Source: Odontocerum albicorne
Taxonomy: Eukaryota > Arthropoda > Insecta > Trichoptera > Odontoceridae
Direction of reading: 5' to 3'
Assembly: GCA_949825065.1 (NCBI GenBank)
Contig: OX463852.1
Span: 20,114,189-20,178,188, forward strand
DNA length: 64,000 nucleotides
Shown here piece after piece: positions 43,724 to 55,374 of this stretch (positions are counted from its first letter, which is position 1; each line of letters begins with the position of its first letter). The translations under genes and the position numbers were made by a program. The notes under the pieces were generated by a model. It did not search any database and was not told where the DNA came from. It saw only the letters and a program-made list of their open reading frames with translations.

Positions 43724-44755
43724 ACATCGATCAATACGTCCCGGGACTAGCTAATAAAACAACATTTGTTTGCCAAAATTCTTCTTTATTCATCAACATA
43801 GTCTCCTTCAAGAGCGATACATTCATTCCAACGCTTTCCTAACTTTTTTATGCCAGCCGTGTAGAACGATTTATCTTTGGTTTCAAAATAAGCGTTAGTT
43901 TCGGCAATCTCTTCTTCATTGGAGCCAAATTTCTTTCCCTGGAGCATTTATTTGAGGTCTGCGAACAGCCAATAGTCGCTGGGGGCCAAATCTGGAGAAT
44001 ACGGTGGATGCGGAAGCAATTCGAAGTTCAACACATGCAATTTGGCCATCGTTACCATCGACTTGTGACACGGTGCATTGTCCTGATGAAAGAGAACTTT
44101 CTTCTTCTTCATATGGGGCCGTTTTTTTGTAATTTCCGCCTTCAAACGCTCCAATAACGCTATTTAATATTCGCTATGATGGTTTTACCCTTTTCAAGGT
44201 GATCGATGAATATTATACCATGCGCATCCCAAAATACGGAGGCCATAACCTTCCCGGCCGACTGTTGAGATTTTGGTCGCTTCGGACGACTTTCACCGGC
44301 AGCTCTACACTCAGCTGACTGCCGATTTGATTCCGGAGTATAGTGGTGGATCCAAGTTTCATCCATTGTCACATACCGACGTTTTTTTATGTTTTCTGGT
44401 GTAACAGCATCATTTTTGTCTGTACAAACGCGTTTTAAATCAGCATACCACCGACAAATGGTTGTTTTCAACGGAGCAGAGCCCGGATAACACTTTTCAA
44501 GCTATCGCTGAGTTTGAACGGTATTTTTTCCCATTAAAAAGCAATGTTTTATCAACACACGAAATTTGTTTTTTTCCATTGTTTTGAAAATAGCAAAAGT
44601 AGCGTCACTAAAACCACTGTAACTCAATGACACAATGTTGGAATGTGATGAAAGTTTGACACGTAACTTCTAAAGGTTGGTACTAACTGAGAATGGTATG
44701 GATTTGTTAGAGGCGCTATCTGTTGGTTAGTCCCGGGACTTATTGATCGATATGT
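43724..44755 (-). mobile_element. mariner, irritans subfamily, internally deleted
   Basis: Terminal inverted repeats 'ATCGATCAATAMGTCCCGGGACTA' (M = C left, A right; the right arm carries two extra bases AT near its end) are flanked by TA. The length of about 1032 bp is some 250 bp short of autonomous irritans mariners. The missing piece is the second half of the DNA-binding domain. Confidence 0.92.
43786..44579 (-). pseudogene. irritans-type mariner transposase pseudogene
   Basis: Starts at ATG 44579 (MEKNKF...). The first helix-turn-helix ends KTTICRWYADLKR. At NIKK the frame jumps in phase to RRYVTMDETWIHHYTPESN, a deletion of about 70-80 residues. The three catalytic blocks are present: DETW, then LFHQDNAPCHKS, then PPYSPDLAPSDYWLFADLK (D,D34D type). 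It is disrupted by a frameshift plus nonsense codon near 44155-44165 and a stop after ADLK (about 43947), and ends IALEGDYVDE with TAA at 43786-43788. It closely resembles known irritans-group transposases, so the insertion may be comparatively young. Confidence 0.9.
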
Positions 44756-44902
44756 TATACTAGCTAATCTGTTTACATGAATATTTAACAAATTATTTTT
44801 TTCCACTAATTACATTAATTCTCGCTGCATGTGTTACATTTTATCTCGAGGCTCTCTTGAGGGGAAATTATCCCAGTTTATTACGAGAGTAGTACTTAGG
44901 TT

Positions 44903-44990
44903 GATGTGCATGGCGCGCGGTAACAGATCGGACTTCCGTGCGGAAGGCCGCCGGTTCGAACTCTGTGCCGTGCTACTTGAAAGACACATG
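44903..44990 (+). mobile_element. SINE B head
   Basis: ATGTGCATGGCGCGCGGTAAC, GACTTCCGTGCGGAAGGCC and B box CCGGTTCGAACTCTGTGC; the body ends after 'TTGAAAGACACATGCA'. Confidence 0.75.
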
Positions 44991-46099
44991 CATTTTTTCA
45001 ATTTACTAATTGTATGTAAATAATTTATTAAACACTTTTAGTGCTTTTTCGCCATTTTCCGCTTCTTGCATGAATTTGTGTATAATTTAAACAGATCTCT
45101 AATGTACGAATACTGACAAAAGAGTGCAAAAAGTCAGCTCTCATTTATTTTTTTGGGTAAATAGACCACACACATTTGCGATAAAACATGACATCTGTTG
45201 GACCTAGGCTCTTGAAACAAACTTTGATCATTCCGCCTGAAGAGAGCATCGAGGCATGAGGTAGAAATACATGTCGCGGGGATTAATGTAATTAGTGCAA
45301 TATCTAAGAAATTCGTGTTAAATATTCTAATATGGAGTCTAACTTTTAGTGAAGTAAAGAAAGAATGTAATTACAAATCAATAGTCGATCTAATGATAAT
45401 AAATTCTCAATTGAGGTTTTGGTCAAACTTATAGTTTGGTAAAATTCTCAATTGAGGTTTGGTCAAGCTTAGATACTTAAATTCTTAATATATTGTCATA
45501 TAATGCGTAATTAAAAAATGCCCTTTAATCAAATAAGAATTTAGATCTTCAAATATGTTTGTAAACCTACAATTTATTATTTATCTAGTATTTTATTCAT
45601 TTCCGTGTCCGAACCATGATGTGTTAATTATGACACATGTTTCTCATCCCCCTATAATTCGCATCAATCAGGCCTTGTTCTGAAAAGTTAGCATGTGTTG
45701 TGTTGAGTCCTGTATAGTCCCACAACCGCGTTAAATGTTTCTTTCGTTCAAGACACCCCAATTATGCATGTTAACATTGCATGTACTCACCTCTACTCAG
45801 AGTCTATTCAAGGACCTTCAAGTAGGCCAAGAAATCTTGTTTCCTAGTGCCATATTTTCTGAGAGCTCTATCCAGTCGTCAGATGTTTTCCATCCTAAAA
45901 GATGCTAAACAAGCCTAAACTGAAACCCTTTTTAAAAAAGTTTGGTTGGCAAAGAAGAAAAATAAATACCTAAATTATAGGAGTGTATAGATAACGAGGT
46001 GTTTGGACGTGACAGAAGAGAAATATGTGTGCTAGAATAAAAGGGGGAGATCTGTTTTCTTTGTATACTCCAATACGAAAATAATGTGAGGATGAGATG
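44991..46099. other. intergenic; SINE A scrap and a short direct repeat
   Basis: ATTCTCAATTGAGGTTTTGG and its near copy lie at 45405 and 45441. A minus-strand SINE A body scrap (CTAAACTGAAACCC, TTTGGTTGGCAAAG) is at 45915-45955. Confidence 0.5.
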
Positions 46100-46312
46100 T
46101 GTTATTTTGTTTTATATTGTACTTTTGATGTTGACAGGCCAACTTAGTGGGTTTGTTGTCAGGTGGTAATCTCTTCCAATCAATCAGAAATATGTTAAAG
46201 AGTTAAGTGAAGACTAGATTAGAATCTTTTTTAAATAAATTGGGTTTCAACTGGAAATCCGCAACCTCCGGGTTGTTGATATGACAAATCAACTAAATCA
46301 CGGAGATCACCA
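46100..46312 (-). mobile_element. SINE A copy, full length
   Basis: Minus strand: head GGTGATCTCCGTGATTTAG, 'CCCGGAGGTTGCGGATTTCC', 'AGTTGAAACCCAATTTATTT', 'GATTCTAATCTAGTCTTCAC', tail 'TTGATTGGAAGAGATTACC' and end 'CAACATCAAAAGTAC'. Confidence 0.82.
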
Positions 46313-46475
46313 ACGTCAGGGGGCCGGATACGGCACTTGAATTAGAAGAATCTATTTAAGCGCATTCACAGAATACTTAGAATAACTTTTCAATTTTCTA
46401 ATTTAAAATATTATCCAAAAATAATAAGAAACATTTCGTTTTTCGTCAAGTAGTTTACTTATTTTTAACAAATGT

Positions 46476-46790
46476 AAGATGAAGAAGAGTACTCTAAGAT
46501 AGTTTGAACATGTAAAACGAATAAATGACGAAATACTTACAAAACAAATATACGGTGCAAATATGTGTGGAAAGTGGGGTAGAGGAAAACTAAGGAAAGC
46601 ATGGTTCTAGCAAGCGAATGAAAGAACGAACTGTAAAAGCTAAGATAATCATAGCAGTTTTATGAGAAGGTTTATGAATGTAAAAGAGGCGAAGGACGTG
46701 TGTCACGTTATGAAAATATGGCGTTCTCACCTCTCTGCTAACCCCAACAGGGAAACGGCGTTATAGCAACTTATAAATCAATTCAATTTA
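46476..46790 (+). mobile_element. LINE-R 3' end with C-terminus and 3' UTR
   Basis: Reads FEHVKRINDEILTKQIYGAN followed by MCGKWGRGKLRKAWF and stop, the basic C-terminus of LINE-R. The stretch TTATGAATGTAAAAGAGGCG, GTGTGTCACG and 'ACCTCTCTGCTAACCCCAAC' with GGAAACGGCG is the family's 3' end in its clearest form. Confidence 0.7.
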
Positions 46791-47799
46791 AAGTGTTTTT
46801 CTGGCCGCCTCAAAATTTACTTTATCGGAATCGTTAGTTCTAACGCATTCTTTATAAACTTATTCCCGAATTTAAATTTACTCTATTGGTTCTTAAAAAT
46901 GTATGAACTGTTGAGCAAAGAAAATTATTTTGGATATTTATTAAACATAGTTTCTCTTTTCAACTGTCACAGTACGAAAATATAAAATAACTGAAAATCA
47001 AACCGCCTCTGCCTTAATTCACATATATTTTTTTCTCAAACTTATTTCATGCAAACAAATTTATTATCATTCCTTCTGCCAACGAAACCATAAATTAACA
47101 GGAAAAAAAGATAAGATCTACAATCAATCACTTTTAGCGTTTAATTGAGATCCGATTTTGGCTCGATCTGGACTATTAGCGAGAAAGCTGTTATTTTGAA
47201 ACTTTGTAACTAAAGGTGTGTATAAATAGATCGATATTCTTCAACGCAAGGAATATTTTAAATAATAGACAATTTTTTATATTTTTTTATAAACTATCTT
47301 ATGATAAGGGATTGATTAAGTTATTGTATACAATTTTATAAAATTGTTATTCATAGTATTATTAATAAATCATAGTTTTATATTTCCTTGATCTTCTTTC
47401 TTCTATCTCTTATGTTTAACTCATGTTGACTTCCAGCTATCCTCACATCTTTTAAGACTAACCTTTTCACAAGGGCTCGCCAGTGTCTTCTGCTGTTTCT
47501 ACCTCATCTCACAATGTCTTTTATGTCACATTTTTTTGGATACAGTTTTCGTCAGGAATATTTATTTACAATATAAACTTATCGCTATTTTGTTGTGCTT
47601 CAAGAATTCATGTTTAATAGTCACAAATATTCTTAAATTATGATGTAAAAAGCCCGAACGGAAAACCAGTCAGCAATTCGTTGGAAATTGATCCCTCATG
47701 ATTATTATCATTATATAGATGCAGTATAAATGTTGATAACATCTACTCATATAACAAATTTCACTGTCGTATGTTCATGAAGAAAAACGTAACGGGAAA
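46791..47799. other. mostly featureless; possible LINE scrap at 47440-47540
   Basis: The minus strand at 47440-47540 reads RHWRALVKRLVLKDVRIAG, which resembles a basic LINE C-terminus but is too short to assign. Confidence 0.35.
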
Positions 47800-48005
47800 A
47801 CGAAAAACAATTAAAACAGTAAGCAAAGAAAACAAAGTACCACTTCTAAGTTTGTGTATGAAAATGTATAATGATGGTTTTTAAAATGGTTCTATGTCAC
47901 AGCACTAACTAAATAATTAGGCAATTTGCTCCAAGATTCCACAGCACGGTTAGTAAAACCATTTCCTTGGATTATTGTAAAATATGGTTTAGAAGTTTCA
48001 ACTAT
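47800..48005 (-). mobile_element. LINE fragment of a third family (FTNRAVESW block)
   Basis: The minus strand reads NGFTNRAVESWSKLPNYLVS then AVT, stop, HFKNHH. This matches the extreme C-terminus of CR1/L2-like reverse transcriptases (F..R.V..WN.LP..VV.A.....FK). No further coding sequence upstream is recognisable. Confidence 0.6.
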
Positions 48006-48029
48006 TATTGTATCACAAATGTGTGTTGA

Positions 48030-48225
48030 ATTGTATTAAACTTTCATTATGTGCTGTACAACCTGGCGGATTTATTGCTACGTAGTAATCTCTTCAAATC
48101 AACCAAAAATATATTCAAGTGGTCTTAAGTGAAAACCAGACTGAAATCCTTTTTAAAAAAAATCTGGGTTCCGGCGGAATTTGAACTCGCAACTTCCTTA
48201 CCAACTAGGCCACGGAGGTCATCAC
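48030..48225 (-). mobile_element. SINE A copy, full length
   Basis: Minus strand: head ACCTCCGTGGCCTAGTTGG, B box GCGAGTTCAAATTCCGCC, 'GGAACCCAGATTTTTTTTAA', 'TTCAGTCTGGTTTTCACTTA', tail 'TTTGAAGAGATTACTACG' and 'CCAGGTTGTACAGCAC'. The head end is duplicated: 'CACTAGGCCTCGGAGGTC' follows at 48223-48240. Confidence 0.85.
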
Positions 48226-48765
48226 TAGGCCTCGGAGGTCTTCAAAAAATGGTTGGCAGAGCTCTGAGCAATCATTATGACTAAAGATATTTTAGAACTC
48301 AAAGAAGTCTCCACGAGTTCGTCTTTGTTGCTGAGTAGGCATCTTAAATAAACACTTCTATCTTCATAAGTCAGATTAGACTAAGCGAGTGCATAAACCA
48401 CCAGACACACTTACAGAGCCACTGGTATTAACAATCTTATTTTTAATTTGCTTAATTACCAAACATACTGTTGATATTATCACTTGATTGCTCCTGACTT
48501 GACACTTCATTTGTGTATTTAGATATGTATGTGACATCTCAAAAAGGCAGCTTTAGATGGGTTTCATTAGATAAGTCATGTTTTATTTTGATAGAATTCA
48601 TCAATAGGGATTCCATTAGAAAATAATGTCTTGAGTAACATGGATAAACATATCATCGTGTAGAACGCAAACTAAATAATCTCGGTTTAAGCGATTTTAT
48701 AGAAGAGAGAAGAGTACGTCCTATCTAAGTGATTTTAAAGAAGAGTCTAATCTTTATAGTCGGAG
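48226..48765. other. no feature seen
   Basis: AT-rich sequence without recognised elements. Confidence 0.4.
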
Positions 48766-48838
48766 GTCTTAGTGTAACGGTTGTAATTCACGCTAAGTAA
48801 GCGGGTGCCCCAGGTCCGATTCCTGGTGAGTTCATTTC
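48766..48838 (+). repeat. isolated tRNA-like sequence
   Basis: GAGGTCTTAGTGTAACGGTT (A-box-like) and AGGTCCGATTCCTGG (B box, a good T-arm stem-loop) are spaced as in a tRNA. The acceptor arms do not pair, so it is not a functional tRNA gene; more likely a SINE head of a different tRNA origin than families A and B. Confidence 0.5.
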
Positions 48839-48954
48839 CCGAGTGGTTTTACTCTTGTATCGTGTTACATCTTTCATCGATGAAAGCATTGGAACAGCTT
48901 TCATCGTGGTTTTGTTTTATTGCATCTTTTAATTTGTATATTAATGACGCATAA

Positions 48955-49150
48955 ATCGCAGCTGAGTGAGTGCTTCTGCCGATCTGCTTTGATAAGGGTC
49001 ATCTTCAATTGATTGTCTTCCTAAGTGAAACTATTTAGTCCAATCTATAACTGTGGAATATGACGGAGAAGATTATCAGCAGTCACTAAGCTTCGTTTAA
49101 TTTCAGTCGGGCTTTCCCTTGTTGTTGTGTCCCGGTCACGCTCTTCAATA
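48955..49150 (-). mobile_element. mariner family M1, copy 4 (N-terminal fragment)
   Basis: Matches copies 1 and 2 over the transposase helix-turn-helix/linker region (GTGCTTCTGCCGATCTGC, GGGTCATCTTCAATTGATTG, AAGCTTCGTTTAATTTCAG). No terminal repeat is recognised on either side. Confidence 0.6.
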
Positions 49151-49808
49151 TGTTGAAATATACGATACAAATAAAAAATAATTTATAGAAAAGTGACATT
49201 TCATTAACTTGATTACGTTGAATTCGAAAACATAATCGTCGAAAACTTAGATGATATAGTTTGCCCTTTGCACGACGACATGATTCTGCCGTGTTTTATT
49301 CTGTCAGTTATCTGGTGTCACAAACTGGTCTAGTGGTTAATAAATCTTGGTTAATTAATTACTTAATATGAGGGTCTTACTTTGAATGCATAGTCGTAAA
49401 CGTATATGCAAAACATATCCAAACGACAAATCACATTAGAAATATTTACTAAAATACTCGTACTTGAATCCTTTATTAGAAAACAAACGATTGTAACTGA
49501 ATAATGTGTACCTACTTCACGTTTGATGTATGTCTTAAGTATTGTTTATTTCCAAATAAGCCGTATATGTACAAAGCAATGTTCTGTTCTCCTGTAATAT
49601 TGTATTTCAATATAGGTAAAATTGTGGGTTGAATATTTTCATATATTTATTGAAAAAGGTTGCTTTTATTAAAAAAATACTCGTAATCCAGTTCACCACA
49701 TAAAAAAAGTTAATTTTTCATCAATCATTTCAAGAACCTTCTTATTTTTTATTTGTCGCTAATATGGTAAACAATAATTGATTTTTTATCATAGAAGAAT
49801 ACAGTTTA
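49151..49808. other. no feature seen
   Basis: AT-rich; nothing supported. Confidence 0.4.
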
Positions 49809-49975
49809 CAGTACCCGGCGGTAAGTAATACATATCGTTTGTAGAGCGTCGTTTCTGTCGCACGATGCGCTAACAGTCCGGTCCGATAACGACTGACAAA
49901 TCGCGATGAAACACGTGTATGAATGACAGAGACGACGCTCTTCAAACGATGTGTATTACTTACCGCTGGGTACTG
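49809..49975. mobile_element. MITE with about 52-bp inverted termini, TA-flanked
   Basis: Left arm CAGTACCCGGCGGTAAGTAA... and the reverse-complemented right arm CAGTACCCAGCGGTAAGTAA... differ at only a few positions over about 52 bp. TA flanks both ends (49807-49808, 49976-49977). The 167-bp length and GC-rich arms fit a Tc1/mariner-type MITE, family not recognised. Confidence 0.88.
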
Positions 49976-49999
49976 TACCTCTGTTGTCCAAGAAGTATA

Positions 50000-50130
50000 A
50001 CGCATGTCTCCCATTCCCGGTTTTCGGGTTCGATTCGTGGTGCTACTAATTAAATGACTCCCAGTGTAGTTTTCACTTTAGTTCTTTTAATAACTTTTTG
50101 AATTGAAGAAATTATTGAATGGAAGAAATT
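50000..50130 (+). mobile_element. SINE A copy, degraded
   Basis: B box GGGTTCGATTCGTGG, 'GTAGTTTTCACTTTAGTTCTT', tail scrap AATTGAAGAAATTATTG. It begins close to the MITE's right end. Confidence 0.65.
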
Positions 50131-50302
50131 TCATACCTTAATATCCATGATTTGTATTAAGTGTCAGCTATACTATATTTAAGGAAGCTACGACAAGTAC
50201 AAAATTTAACTTTAAATATTTATTTCTTATGTAGAACAAATCGTTATTATAAAGTATTTAGTGTTAAGGTAGACCTATATTCGGGTATTCAAGTCTTAAG
50301 TA

Positions 50303-50672
50303 CAGGGTGCTGTAAAAAATGTATCCACACTTTAATAGCGGGTAACTTGCTGAATTAAAAAAAAATGTAATCCACAATTTTAATGATAATAAAGTCTGTA
50401 TTTATTAGCATACAGTTCCCTTTCAACGTTCACAATAAACTACATTTTTTTTTATTACTTAGCCCCTGTTTTCAAAATGATGACCATTCTGGTCTAGACA
50501 TTGCTGGCAATGTGAAGCAACGGAATCACAAACATCTAAAATAATTTCATTTGTTATTTAGACACATTGTCTTTCAATAGCTACTCGTAATTCATCAATG
50601 GAACATATATTCGGCAGGCTTCTCGTGAATTGGGATTACCGAAGGATGGTGTCATTTTTTTGCGACACCCTG
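50303..50672 (-). mobile_element. mariner/Tc1 relative, C-terminal coding relic with both termini
   Basis: Termini CAGGGTGCTGTAAAAAATG (left) and CAGGGTGTCGCAAAAAAATG (right, reverse complement); TA precedes the left end. The interior minus strand reads LPNICSIDELRVAIERQCV, stop, then NEIILDVCDSVASHCQQCLD and QNGHHFENRG before a stop, the C-terminal segment of a mariner/Tc1-type transposase. The catalytic and DNA-binding regions are deleted (370 bp in total). Confidence 0.75.
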
Positions 50673-53514
50673 TGACACCAACACATCAAAACTTATGTAT
50701 GCATATTTCTTTTTTTAACGGATTTTCACAAAAGTGCTATTGAAAAACAGGTTATAAGGGGCTTTGAAATTGGTGAATTTTGAATAAAATTGAAGAAGAA
50801 AAAAAATAGAGAGGCTGAGTATTTTTTGATAAAATATTCATTAAACCTTTTAGATATACTTTTGAAAAACTCTCGGAAATGAACCTGAGCTAGAAGACAT
50901 ACCATATTATGTGTCTCGAAATTATTAGAAAATATTAAATAATACAAATTCATCAAGATATTAACAAATTGGAATGAAATATTTAATTTGCCATTTCCAT
51001 ATGGAAGAAGAAAATTCTACAATCTTAATTGTAAATTTATAAATAAGTTGTTCTATTTATTTTCACACGTTCTCTTTGTATGTTTTTTGGCATTGATTTT
51101 GCCTTGTTTTTTCCAAAACGTCACGTATATGTTTATATAGGGAAAAGTAATTATATTTATAGGCATTTTAAAGAATAGTTTATTTGAGATTTTATTTTAA
51201 CACTTTTAACTGAATACATCTTATTTATTAGTTTAACGCAATTTATTCTCATCAATCAAATTTTGTTTCAAAATTATTATCGGTATTCATGAACGTTTCT
51301 TAAACTTTGTAAATTAATATTATATTTGATTAAAAGTAACAAGAATTAAGATAAAATATAAATCTCAAGGAAAATTGTAAAAGAAAGGGTTTACAATTGT
51401 TTAAGAGTGGGACGAGGAATATTTTGAGATAAATAATGCTTCGCTTTGTTTTTCTTAAAAAATTCTTAACGATGAAGCACGTCTGCTTGAGATAGATTTT
51501 TACATTTGTTAGCAAATAAGATTTTGGGAATCTTTTAGGAATTCGGGAATAAGATCCACTGCGTGTTATGATATTCAGTAAATATAAATCGACGTTTCCG
51601 GCTGATCGCATAACTCGTCATCAGGAGTCACATGTTCCGTGTTCGGGCACGGCAGAATATTTTCCAATCATTTTTAAAATAACTTACGGATATCTCTTCC
51701 GTAAAATGTCCAACGTATTTACTTTCTTGATATCAAATAGAAAAAAAACACACTTTATCTTAAATATAATTTCTTCCGTAAAGTGTTTAACGTATATCTA
51801 CGAGTATAATTATTTCTTGATATCAAACAAGACAAACACACTTTACCTTAAATATCAAACTCAAAGACTTTTTCGTCCATTTTTTTCATTTAAAAAAACA
51901 TAAATTAATTTCCAACTTCATTAATCACCCATTTACCTGATAATAAAATTGTCCTTAATTGTCAAATTCAATTCCAGCCCAATCCAACGTTATAGTGTTA
52001 ATGGGATAATCTATTTGACGTGATAAATGATCGCTCATCAAGCACGTGTGGAAGAGTCGTGATAACTTTATTGACCGCGTGTCTGTGAGACGTGCTAATG
52101 TCACATCACTCTTTAATTAACAACTTGAATCAAAATTTATCGTGTAACTAACGAGGGAAATAATTGAAAAAAATATGGCGCCTTTAAAGACGCTGACAAT
52201 TATTTATTTGTTTTTAGGGATATACGATTACACGGTAGCAGGCAATCCTTTTGTATTGAGCCAATTTGAATCGAAACTGGGTTTGAGACAATGGCTTCCC
52301 GTCCCACGCATACTTTTTATGGATAAATTTACATTACTGACTTCAACGAGTTAAAGGAAGAAGTATTAAGCTTGTTTAAAGAGATGTAGCGGTTGAACCC
52401 GGTTCTATCCAGGCGCATCTCGCAATCAGTTGCAGCTAGTGCTATCAAAAATGAAATTAATTAAAGCACATTACCCGTGATCAGTATAGTAGAAGGCACA
52501 ATACAAAATGGGAATTTAATAAATAAATATAGGTTTATTGATAGCAACGCAGTATGTACATACTATATACGAGTATATCGAGAAACTACACATACATTCT
52601 TAGACAATGGAAAAGAAAATACATTTAACATATTAATTATCAAAAGGTTTGGGGTATTTTCATACCATCCTTCCAATCGAGATACATTAGTGGGGACCAA
52701 TAAAGGGCGAGCTCGGCCGTCAGAACATCAGATCTTTTTCAGATCACACCCTTGTACATGTAAAATAAAATACAAAAAAATATAATAAATCAGCAGTTAA
52801 TATAATAAATTATACTCAATAAATATGTACGATAATTTAAAAAAATGTAAATGCACACACTTACACATACACACACAACCCCAGATTCACTGCCAACGCA
52901 AAGAGAGAAAATACGAGTAAAACCAGAGCCCACATTTTGACAATTATTTTGCTAAGATATGTCAAATCACACGAGTGGCTGTAGCTTGGGTATGTTGAGC
53001 TTTTTATATATGTATGTTTAAATGTGAATTTCGCGGGCGCAAGTTAGCTGTCTCAAAACAAACAATTCGGGTACTTCTCATCACTAGCCACTGGAGATGA
53101 CTATGTGAGCTAATTTGTGGTAGGCAAATCGTGTTGCATATATGACAAAAAAACTTACGTACTTGCTGCTTGTCTATGTCTTCTTTCTCCATTAGTACCC
53201 TAATAACTAGCAACAGTTTTAAGCCATTTGACTCAATCTAGTGCTGTTTGCTCTCATTGTACAGAGCATTTATGAATTTAAGCGTCTTATACGGTACGCC
53301 ATTATATATTTTTCTCTGTCCATGGTGATTTTTTTCTGCCTTATATTAGGTCACTAAAGAAGATATTTTTTCAAGAGGCTATACATGTCCTGACCAACGC
53401 AAGAGAGCTCGCGATACCAGAATCTCGATGCTACAGTAGTTTGCTCTTTTAAAAAACTGATGTAGGGAAAATATCCAGTACGTTTTCTTCAAAATATTCC
53501 GTTTACTGACAATA
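50673..53514. other. long stretch; one duplicated segment at about 51687-51865
   Basis: The duplicated segment has two units with TCTTCCGTAAARTGT, AACGTAT, TTTCTTGATATCAAA and ACACACTTTA. Frames of 90-111 codons at 51330-51611 and 51568-51903 are AT-biased chance frames. No gene is recognised. Confidence 0.5.
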
Positions 53515-53725
53515 TATAGCAGAAAGGAAATTTGGTCAGATAAAACATCTGCAGTGGAAATTTAAAGAGGCGTACGTCAGGATACATCATCCTTTCATCA
53601 CTTATGTTCAGCTTCTATCTGGACAAAATGAACAAGCAGAACAGAAAAGTAAATGGGATATTCAAAGATGTCATAAATTATGCTGATGATACAGTGATCC
53701 TGGCAGATAACTTAAATGACCTTCA
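53515..53725 (+). mobile_element. LINE reverse transcriptase fragment with YADD box
   Basis: In one of the frames the sequence reads INYADDTVILADNLNDLQ (53668-53722), the polymerase active-site motif with its two catalytic aspartates. A decayed RGVRQD upstream corresponds to the RGVRQGC motif. It belongs to the LINE-R-like group. At 53725 it is joined directly to an inverted LINE-R scrap (TTTTTCCACGTCAACGTTTAAC, minus strand, as at 20870). Confidence 0.75.
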
Positions 53726-55374
53726 GTTTTTCCACGTCAACGTTTAACTTCCCTGTATCAAAGTAAGTTCAATAATACTTTTTACATTATTCAAAATGAC
53801 ATATAATTTATATGATGACTATATTCTATTGAATTTGAACAATTAACGTTAAATTTAGTTATAAGAGAAAAAAAGCTTTAGCTATTAAAATGAAAATACC
53901 ATTATTTCTTCTATAAAAGAAAAACAACAAAACGAATAAGGACTCGAAAAGTCTCATTTCTCAGAATAAGCGTGTTGCAAGTACGTGTAATTTTCTATAC
54001 TTTTTATTCTTTGCCCATAAAGGTACAATTTTTAATGTTAATTAATAAAACCATTTATGGTTATAAATAAATTACTTCTTAACGAAACAAGTGAAATATC
54101 CTTTTATATAATTTATATCATAAACAAACAAGAGTTCGTGATTGAATGCTTGATTGTTAAAACTATTCGTAAAAGGGCTGGTAGATGTATGGTATGTATA
54201 CGAAACAATAAAAATAGACATCCAGAATTGTAATAACCATTACCCAGATTTATCTCGAACACTTTGAAGTTCGTCCGAAAAGAAAAAAAAATGGTTATAC
54301 CTAAAAACTTGCACACATACCTGTATATACAAATTTTTAGATGCAAATGTGCCAAATTACATTTTCCAAGCAACAAACATATTCAATCATTGCAAATTCG
54401 CTTTTCATACTTACGTTTAATCGATCATTAAAATAACATTGATATTTTGACACTTCTTTCAATGCAAGTTTCAGTGATATACAAAACAAGTAAAATATTC
54501 ACCATGTATTAACATATATTTTCCTGAAAATTAAATAAATATATTCTAGTATATTCATACTAATTGCGTGTATTATATGTAAAACATTACAACTCTCAAA
54601 ACTTTTGTGTTTTTTATGTCAACACCAACATTATATTTATTTTAATTAACTTTATTATTCTGTTCAATCAAAAAAACCTTTTACGTTTTGAACTTGAGGA
54701 AGTTTTAAATCCCGGATTATACTCGTAGCTAATTTATCTTAAAGCTTTTTTTTGTTGTTATCATTTTTGTATTTAAAAAAATACTTCAAATAGTGTATTT
54801 TTTCCTTTTTAAAGTCGTAGGTTTATATCATAATTGTGTAGTAATTTTCTTAAGTAAAAAAACACAAGTTAAACCTCACGATGAATATATAACACATGCA
54901 CACAGAGGATCTTTCAATGGCCATTTTATTGTTAACTTTTGACTTACCAAGACGTACGACGTCAATGTCAAAGGATTAAAAATAATCCTTATTCCACAAA
55001 AAGCATAATATATGAAGTTGAAAACAATAAAATTATAATTTTTGTGATGAAAATTGACCGTTTTATTTTTTGTTACGTTATGAGCTATATTTTGAACTCT
55101 TGCATTAACAGCCGAATATTTTGTACTCTTGAATCAAATTTCTTACAAAAATTCAATCTTACATCCGTCTTTGGTCTCCCCACAGTTGTTGAAACTCCAC
55201 GGGTTTAAATTACATTTTGACAAACTCGTTGTTTATAGGAGCAGTGAAACTGCAAGCTCAACTGGGTGCCTTGGAATGTTTAAACATAACGAGCTTTGGC
55301 GGAGCCTCCTACGTCAGAATTGGTTTAGCTTTATTCAACTCATGAGCATTGAGGAAGTATTCTATTAAACATTA
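53726..55374. other. long stretch without recognised features
   Basis: Apart from the inverted LINE-R scrap at 53726-53770, only AT-rich sequence with short frames. Confidence 0.45.

Noticed and set aside
51330..51903. Frames of 93 and 111 codons on opposite strands
   Set aside because: Low-complexity, overlapping and without motifs; they cross a local duplication.
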